A DNA stretch of 64,000 bases. Origin: Cardinalis cardinalis (Eukaryota > Chordata > Aves > Passeriformes > Cardinalidae). The stretch spans positions 793,212 to 857,211 of the forward strand of contig JACDOX010000131.1 in assembly GCA_014549065.1 (NCBI GenBank), read 5' to 3'. Both the position numbers and the translations under genes were made by a program. The first letter of the stretch is position 1; every line of letters starts with the position of its first letter. Below are positions 56,766-64,000 of this stretch, in pieces. Under the pieces are notes generated by a model. It was not told the DNA's origin. It saw nothing but the letters and a program-made list of their open reading frames with translations, and made no database searches.

Positions 56766-57278
56766 TAGATAAAGTTAAATAACCCAGAGTCAGCTGAAGG
56801 TTGGATAAGCTCAAGACACTGAATTTTTTAAGGAAGCTGATGCAGATTTGGGTCTGAACTGGGAACTGCAGCACTCAATGAGGAGTGTCAGAGCTGCCTT
56901 TCATCTGCTGAGGATGGGATTTGTTGCATTCCTGATTTCAGGAGCTTTTTGTGCTCCTGCCTTTGTAAAGCAGCAGGGGCAGCAGAGCTGGCAGAGGGTA
57001 CCTGGGTGTCCAGGAGGGAGGGAGGGAGGTGCTGCTGCCCCTTGGCTGCTCTGGAGGCTGTTCCTGCTCAGCCTCCCCGACCCAGGCTCGTTCCCCTGGG
57101 CTTCCTCGTGCCTGGCACCAAGGAAATGCAGGCAAGGTGCTGGAATTATGGAATTATTCTTGCCCTCCTTGGGCAGCTGCTCCTCTGACCTGGTGCTTTG
57201 TGTTTCTCTTGCAGAGTGAAATCACGGGGGAATCGTTCATTTGAGGATAGCAGAAGGCATTGTATTATATTTTGCCAA

Positions 57279-57711
57279 ATTAAAGCCTTATTTATGTTTT
57301 CACCCTTTCTACTTTGTCAGAAACACTGAACAGAGTTTTGTCTTTTCTAATCCTTGTTAGACTACTGATTTAAAGAAAAAACCCCAACTCTGTAGACACC
57401 TCCAGAGTTTAGTTTTATAATAAAAACAAACCTGTTTGGATAATTAGACCTTTACATTCCTGGAGAGACAGTAAACACTTAATCTTTTATCTTATTTTGC
57501 TCAATAAAACTTGTTCAGAAAACTCCAACGTGGTAAAGTCACCGATGGGAAATGACATTTTAATACTGATGTTGTACACTGTTTTACTTAATTACATTTT
57601 TGGGATTAGCTGCCTCTGACTTCAACCTCAAGTAAACACTCCTTTTTTTTTTTTTTTTTTTTTTTTGGAATGCTAATGTAATCAGTTTTTGTAATGGTGT
57701 CAGCAAATAAA
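57279..57711 (+). promoter_or_regulatory. Poly(A) signals of KTN1
   Basis: Candidate signals are ATTAAA at 57279-57284 and AATAAA at 57419-57424, 57503-57508 and 57706-57711. The last is followed by a GT-rich GTGTTCCTGCT and is the likeliest distal site; the others may give shorter 3' UTRs. Confidence 0.65.
57643..57666 (+). repeat. T24 homopolymer in the 3' UTR
   Basis: Twenty-four consecutive T lie about 40 bases before the last AATAAA, giving a U-tract in the longest mRNA form. Confidence 0.9.
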
Positions 57712-57735
57712 GGGATGCTATTATTCAAGGTGTTC

Positions 57736-60700
57736 CTGCTCTCTTCTTTCAAGTGAGTTTGGATGACTCAGGTGAGGTTTCAACCTCTCCCCTTCCCAAA
57801 ATGAGCATCAGGCTGCACCCACTGTGCTTGGTTTTGGGCAGAGGAGGAGGCACCATGTTTTAAAAAAGACAAAAATCCCCGTCAAAGTGCCATGTAAATT
57901 GTGGTTCTGTGCCATGTGTTGTCTTTGGGAAAGATCAGGGAATGCCAGGGGGAGCTGGAAACCCTGGATGTGGCAAAGCCATGGTGAGCAGTGTCCATCT
58001 GCCCCAAATCCACCCCCTGGGTGGGAGTTTGGGGTGGAAGAAGTTCTGGGACAGGGTGTGGATGCTCTGTTACCTTGTGCTTTGTTGGGAAGGGTCTTTG
58101 CTGGGACAGGGATTCTGTGGGGAGATCAGGTGGCCCCTCCTCTGTGTCTTAGAGGAGCCTCTCAGTCCTGTGGCATTCTGCAGTGGGCAAGGTGAGGGCT
58201 GGTTTGGTGTTTTAGAACACTTGAGGATGTGATTATCTGAGGGAAGGTGATAAAGCAGGGGTCAGTCATTAATTGGGGGTTAATTGCAGAGGTGAAACAG
58301 ATCAAACTGCTCCCCCTGAGCTGTTCACACTCCCCTCTGTGCTGTTTTTTAGTTAATACTTGGCCTTCACCAGGCAGGAGGTAAANAAGCCTCTTCCTTA
58401 CATGGTTCCAGTGATGTGCATCATGCCAAGTCCTGCTGAGAGCTGTGAAATAGCTCAGAAGGGGGGGAAAAANCCTGGAAAATGTGGTTTCCTCCCAGCA
58501 GGAGCTGCCCCTGGGCTCCAGCTGTGGCCACTGAAGTGTTGTGTTCATGGAGTTAGAACTCAAATGCCATTAGCCTGACTTGTGTGGGTGTTTGATGTGG
58601 AAAGTAGAAACACACCCCTGCAACTGCAGATCCAAGGAAAACCTGAACCCTGGAGGGTCCCCACACTGGCCCTGGTTGGGGTCAGAGGCTCTGGCAGGTG
58701 TCTGAACACCAGTTTGGGGTGTAATTGGCAGTTCAATGGATCCGTGCAGGTTTGACTGGTTNAAAGTGATTTAAGAACATCTCCCAGGAGTTCCAGTCTG
58801 GGCTGGGGGTGTCCCTGTGGCTCTGATTCTTTCCTGCCCCTCAGGGGAGTCCCTTTGGCCACCCATGCTGGGAAAGCTCCTCTGAAGCATCATCCCAATG
58901 GGATCTGGGCTCTGCAGGTAGGGTGATGCCCTTTGTTTCCTTCAAAAGGTGGTTTGCAAAAGCTGGAGGTGCCTCATTCAGTAAATAAACAAATAAATAA
59001 ATGNATTTGGAAGGGACAGCAGTGCCTGGAGAGCCTCTGGATCATTCCTGTGTCTCCAGGCTCTTGACTTGCTGTGGGCAGAGCTGCAGAGCAGGGGGTG
59101 AAGGTGCTGCTGCAGTGCTCAGGTGNAAAGGGGAGAGATTTGCAGCATCATTCCCTTTCTCTCTTGGCAGGAATTCTCCCTGGGGAGGACAGGAGATCTT
59201 TTTCGTTTTGAAATTTAAGCTCAGGTTTTTACTTGGCTTCAGGGGATGTACAGAGGTGTTAGAGGCAGCTGTGGGAAGATCCTTGGAAAGCTCAGCTGAG
59301 CAAAGGCTGATCCCCTCTCTGAGGGGCGAGGAGAGGTCGGGCTGGTTCCCCAGGAGCCCTGGGAAGAGGGAAGGATGCTCTTTCATCTCACTGTGCTCTC
59401 CAGCCCTGCATAAAGCACTGCTCCTCTCCAGTGTGGCCACTGAGAAATCCCTCCTGGGAGAAAATGGGATGAGAAAAAACAAAATTAGGAAGTGTGGGAA
59501 GCTGATTGATCAGTGCAGAGGTAGGGCTGGTGCTGGTGTGTTCCCAGCCCTGGTGCCCAGCCAGGCAGGAGAGGAGCAGGGTGGTGTCTGCCTGCACTAG
59601 AGGGAGACAATAGCCAATGCATACAGGGATGCTTTACTTGGAAAAAAGCCCTAAGTGGGATGTTCAGATGCTGGCAATTGGATTTTTTCTGGTGTTTGTT
59701 TATTTTTTTGGAGGTGATTTGCACCGNGAGAGGCTGCACTGGGTGGTGTGGGGCTGGGTGCTGCCCTGTGGAGCCTGGCTCCTGTACAAACCTGGCTCCT
59801 CCTGCTTTCAGTTCAGCATCTTCCCTCAAAATGGGAATGGTGATGCCTCAGGTTTGAGCTTTTCTATTCTAAAAATCAGGTTCTGTGCTGCTTTAGTGTG
59901 TGGGGCTGGGTTCACATCAGGGGATGGTGAGCTCTGTGCACAGAGCAGGGAGACAAAACAATTCCTGCTCCAGCTGGGCACCAAGGACAAAATGATCCAA
60001 ATCTCAGCCCAAGAACATAAATAAAATGGACTGAAGAGAGAAAAACAAGCAGGATGGGACTGCAGGGACTAAAGCTGGAATGGGACAATGAACTGCAAGA
60101 TGCAGGTAGAGCAGAGCTGATCAAAGTGAGGGACCTGATCCCTGATTGTGCATTTTGGGGCCATTTTGGTTCATCTTGGGTGCAGCCCTGGCTGGGCTCT
60201 GGTGCTGCCCAAGGTGCATCTGTTGAGGGAGATGCTTTTAATAAATCCCCACTTTATGCTTTAACTCCATCCAGCCTCTGCTCTAGGGCAGCCTTCTCAT
60301 CACTGGGAGGTGCAGGGGAAGGCTCTGAGGTGTCTCCCTGAATTTTTGCTGCCTCTCCTGGNTCCCTCCCACCCTTTCCTGGCTGGATCCAGCACTGGGG
60401 AGCAGCAGGTTGTTTACCCAGGAGCTGCTGCTGCCTTTTCTCAGGCACTGACTCACTCAGCTATTTATTCCTGTGATTAAAAAAGGAAAGCTCATGCAGC
60501 TTTGATTCCACCCCAAATAATNCAGCTGATTTTGCCATGAAAGCCCTCTGCAGTGACACAGCTGTGTCCTCCCGGGGGTCCCTGTGTCCCCCTGCTCCCT
60601 GTGGGACCTTGCTGTCTCCTGCAGCTCTCACAGGGGTGGTTGCACTTTGGTGGCCACCAAGGGTCTTGCCAGGCTGGNTTTGGCACAGGGGTTGTACTGG

Positions 60701-63100
60701 GGGATCTTCTGTGGCTCTTGGTGGAAGCTGAGTGGACACAGCTTCTGCTGGATGAGTGGGAATTCCTGAGGGAGCATCTAGAAGGTGAAAAACTCCAAAT
60801 TTCTGCCAGACTTCAAGGTTGNACATCCAGCAAAAAATCCTCCTCCGTGGTCCAGACTGTGCTTGTGCCCTGGCTGGAGAGGAAAGGTTCTGGGGGGGGA
60901 AGATTCTGGTGATGCTGTGGGATGTAGAGAATCTCCAAAAACTTTAAAACAAATTGGAGGTGACTGCTGCTTTCCCAGCATCCCAGCTTTCTCTCACATC
61001 CTGTTGGAGGTGTCACAAATCCCTGTGGATCCCCTGGGCAGTGGCTGTGGGGGGAGCAATGGGCAAGGGCTGCTCCTTGGGGGGAGATTTAACCAAAGAT
61101 CTTCACAGAGGGCGTCTTCTCTCCCAGACTTGCTTAAAATCAGGCTGGACTCGTTCCTGGAGGGTCAGATTTTGCTGAGAGCTCTGCCTGCCGCAGGGGC
61201 AGGGTCTGAGGTGGCCTCCTCTGGATGCCTTGCCATGTGAGACTGCCACAGCAAACCCACCAGCAGCAGCCTTGAGGAGTTTCCCAAGTCTGTAGGAACG
61301 AGCAGAAGTGCAGGAGATCCCCTGGGAATGCCAGGGCTTGCTCAGGAGCTCACTGGGGAGGCCCCTGTGCTGTGTCCCCTTGCAATCCCCGCCTCGTGCT
61401 GTGACGCAGGGAAGCACAAACCATCTCATTGCTCAATTTCTCCATTTCTTTTTCCCCAAGGGCACCTCTGGGAGGGTGCTGGGGTGGCTGCTGGAGGTGT
61501 CCCTGTTCTGATGTCCCCTGTGCTGGCCATGGGTGCAGGTTTTGCTCCCGGCTCAGCCCGAACCCTCAGGCGGCTCCTGGGTCCCCGTTTGCAGCTTCCT
61601 GTGGGGATGCTTCTATTTCTGCAGTGTTTGCACCTAAAAATACATCTGCAGGCTCCTGGGGAAGCTGCTCTGCATCACTGAGGAGCTAATTAAACTGGGG
61701 GAACGCAGGCCCTCCAGCAGGGCTCCTTCCCCGTNGCTGGAAATGTTGTGGGTTTGGTTTTTTCCCTGTTTTTGCAGCGATCCACGCGATGCATGGGCAA
61801 GGTGCAGGGGCTTCTCCTTCCTCTGTGGGAAGGGCAGGTTTGCACCTGGCTGTTTGGGCATTAATGCTTTTTATTTTGGTGCAGTTGTGACCCCCCCAAA
61901 CGCTGAACTTCAGCCTCAGCCCCGCTGTGACCATGGCAGGACCCCCCCAGAGGGGATGGGATGGGGGCCTGGCAAACAGCTTTGAGTTTCACCCTGTACA
62001 TCTCTGCACATCTGGGGTTAAAATCCACCTCAGATCCTGTGCTGAGGGGTCCCAGTGGGCTTTGGCTCTCCAGCTTGGCCATCAGCAATTCTTTGTATTA
62101 ACAAAACCACTGCCAAGTGTGGCTGTGGGCCCTGTTTGTGTCACTGTGGGACCATGAGAGGATGGAGACTCTGAAGGTTCAAGGCCTTTGTGATCCTCTC
62201 ACAGGATTTATTTGGGTAAAACACCCCTCACCANCTCAACCAGGCTTAGAGCAGAGAAAATAGAGACCCCAAAGACCATTTCAAAGCTCATATTCAGAGC
62301 CATAGTGTTCCTGCAGCACATCAATGCTGCCCAGGGCCATCCTGGAAGAACCTGATCTCTTGCTTAAACAAATGGGCTCATCCTCATCCANCCCTACAGA
62401 AAACAACCTGAGCTGCACCAGGCTGGGGATAGAATTCTTTAAAATCAATAAATATTTCAGGAGCAGAGGGAGCTGGTCTGTATCAGCGCTGCTGGCCCTG
62501 GCTGGTCATTATTAATTCAATGGATGCAGCGGTGAATTGGCTGAGGAGGCACAACAGCTGAAATTTTAAGTGCTGCTTCCCCCCCAGCATGGCTGAGAGG
62601 ATTTGCTGGATCTTCAGTGACTCAGAATGGGGGCCCAGCCCTCACCCAGGTGTCAAATACAGCAAAAAAAGGTCGTTTTGCACATGCCTCAGTCTGGGGA
62701 CTNAGTGACAGCAGGACTTGCACTCCCAAACAGTCAGTTGTGCTTTCCAGGAGGTCTGTCCTAAAAACCCTGCTCTTTTCTTTTTTTCTTTTTTCCCTAA
62801 AAATCCTGCCCTGTGAGGGAGTGAAAATCTTGGGTTAAGGAGCCTCCGAGACGCTGCCGTGGCAGAGCAGGATCAGTCTCTGCTCCCAGCCCAGTGAGCA
62901 TTTTGTTACCCAGTGAAACCCAGAGAAACTGATGCCTCTGTCCTCTCCAAGGGCCCCTGAAACCTGAGGAGGAGAAGCAGCAGGAGCAGCCTGATTGTTG
63001 GGGTGTGTGTGTGAGAACACAACTGCTCTCTTGAGGATAAGTGTTTGTATGGAAAAAGCCTGAAAATGGGACACTCAGGGAGCAGGAGTTTCTAAATATC
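57736..63100. other. Intergenic region downstream of KTN1
   Basis: No supported gene on either strand. The ORFs are short, lack recognisable domains and sit in GC-rich or repeat sequence. One LTR-like repeat lies at 59863-60300 and a short AAAT run near 58983. Confidence 0.68.
59863..60300 (+). mobile_element. LTR-like repeat family B, copy 3 (inverted)
   Basis: It is the reverse complement of 54860-55285, with TGAGCTCTGTGCACAGAGCA, GGGAGACAAAACAATTCCTG and GGGTGCAGCCCTGGCTGGGC. TTAATAAATCCC near 60240 could be its poly(A) signal. Confidence 0.72.
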
Positions 63101-63104
63101 ATGG

Positions 63105-63310
63105 GATACAGGATGGTTTGGGTTAGAAGGGACCTGAAGGATTGTCCAGTTCCACTCCCTGCCATGGCAGGGACAATTTCCACCATCCCAGGTTGCTCCA
63201 AGCCCTGTCCAGCCTGGCCTTGGGCACTGCCAGGGATCCAGGGGCAGCCCCAGCTGCTCTGGGCACCCTGTGCCAGGGCCTCACTGCCCTCCAATTCCAT
63301 CCCAATATCT
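63105..63310 (-). mobile_element. CR1 LINE 3' end
   Basis: GGATGGTTTGGGTTAGAAGG, GATTGTCCAGTTCCACTCCC, CAGCCTGGCCTTGGGCACTG and AGCTGCTCTGGGCACCCTGT are reverse-complement CR1 signatures. Confidence 0.88.
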
Positions 63311-63469
63311 GATCTCTGTATTTATCTATGATGTATTTTTATATGTATAATAGAATGTAAATGTAGCTTCCCCTCTCCCCTTACCTTGCTGGGGTGGGGG
63401 CAGGGGCAGCTGGGCTCTGTGCTGGTTTTGGGGGATGTGGGGTCTCAGGTTTCTGTGGTTGAGGTGACT

Positions 63470-64000
63470 TTTGAGGTATTNGAAAATCTCCTTTTTCCCA
63501 GCCCTGNGACCAAAGAAGAAANGGAGATTCNTCAGTTCTGCTTTTCGAGGTTGTTTATTTTCTCTTNTCTATTCCATTCNTTCTCTGGCCTGCTGAGGTC
63601 TGTCCAGCAGGTTGGGCTGTGGCACAGTCCCTGCCCTTGGGGTGGTGTTGGCTTTTTATACTAAGAACTACCTGTACTTTATTTACTATAATTTTTAATA
63701 CCTATCACCTGTGTTAGACAGTCTGTCTCTACTCTAAACCAATCCAAAAGTGTCTCCATCCCAGCAGAAGATGGAGGACAAGAAGAAGGACAGGACACAC
63801 CCAGATTTCTCCATCTTGCCTCCTGAACCCCCATTCTAAATCCCCAAAATTCTACTTTTTCACCTTGTGACAAATTAACCATCATTCTACTCAAACTCTT
63901 GTGGCTTGTAAATCTTCACACAAAGNTGGTAACTGTTTCCATGGGCTAAAATCAAAGGCACAGGTGGTTTTGACTCTGTGCCAAGNTCTCTGAGCCCCTT
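63470..64000 (-). mobile_element. LTR-like retroelement, second copy (runs off window)
   Basis: It aligns along its length with 15395-15955. Shared stretches include AGGTTGTTTATTTT, ACTCTAAACCAATC, AGAAGATGGAGG or GGAAGATGGAGG, and CTCCATCTTGCC. On the minus strand it has TATAAAAAGCC followed by AAATAAAC. It is truncated by the window end, so its 5' edge is not seen. Confidence 0.72.

Larger units (their letters stand above)
55798..57214 (+). other. KTN1 intron 42
   Basis: The intron spans 1.4 kb and contains two CR1 fragments (55965, 56455). The rest is unassigned. Confidence 0.72.
57215..57735 (+). other. KTN1: KTN1 last exon, mostly 3' UTR
   Basis: The acceptor is TTTCTCTTGCAG. If exon 42 ends at 55797, this exon is entirely 3' UTR because the TGA precedes it. 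If the internal donor at 55755 is used, the first 30 bases read SEITGESFI and stop (57242-57244) in frame. The exon ends after the last poly(A) signal at 57706; the precise cleavage site is inferred. Confidence 0.75.

Noticed and set aside
59001..59600. 199-codon ORF in the intergenic region
   Set aside because: It has low-complexity leucine, serine and glycine composition without domain or splice context, and occurs in GC-rich DNA where stop codons are rare.
62797..63300. 167-codon ORF on the minus strand near the end
   Set aside because: More than a third is a CR1 tail (63105-63310) and the rest has no recognisable content.

Overview
The window is vertebrate nuclear DNA, almost certainly from a bird and probably a passerine. 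Numerous CR1 LINE tails (the GGTTGGAAGGGACC / CCAGTTCCA signature) and LTR-like repeats sit in modest introns around one large gene. Isolated single Ns occur throughout and there is one 525-base assembly gap.

That gene, on the + strand, is KTN1 (kinectin 1), an ER-membrane coiled-coil protein that binds kinesin. I could place 42 coding exons by reading frame, splice sites and protein similarity. The initiator ATG is at 2589 and the stop is TGA at 55780-55782. The spliced ORF is 4068 nt, or 1355 residues, close to the length I remember for vertebrate kinectin. A last exon from 57215 carries the 3' UTR with several poly(A) signals. The promoter and first non-coding exon(s) are not seen and probably lie upstream, since bases 1-2550 have no CpG-rich promoter-like stretch.

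Layout: 1-2550 is intron or 5' flank, with a 58-bp tandem duplication and a duplicated splice acceptor. Exon 1 (2551-3111) encodes the transmembrane anchor and lysine-rich region. Exons 2-10 (4722-21149) encode the linker and the first coiled coil. Exons 11-31 (21736-38796) are seven tandem copies of a three-exon module of about 69+38+91 nt, each encoding about 66 residues. Exons 32-41 (40708-50810) are ten consecutive phase-0 exons of 72-93 nt, including three of exactly 84 nt (four heptads each). Exon 42 (55678-55797) encodes the C-terminus and appears shortened by an in-frame TGA. From about 57730 to the end is intergenic DNA with repeats and no gene I can support.

Repeats: about thirteen CR1 fragments; one LTR family at 15366-15991 and again at about 63470 to the window end; a second LTR-like family at 52085, 54860 and (inverted) 59863; a polypurine minisatellite at 14841-15036; and a polypyrimidine array running into the gap at 23154. 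I found no RNA genes, no CRISPR array and no other protein-coding gene. The most interesting structures are the sevenfold exon-module array, an LTR edge that may supply the branch point of exon 6, a GC-AG intron, the shortened C-terminus with a competing donor, and the duplicated acceptor before the start-codon exon.
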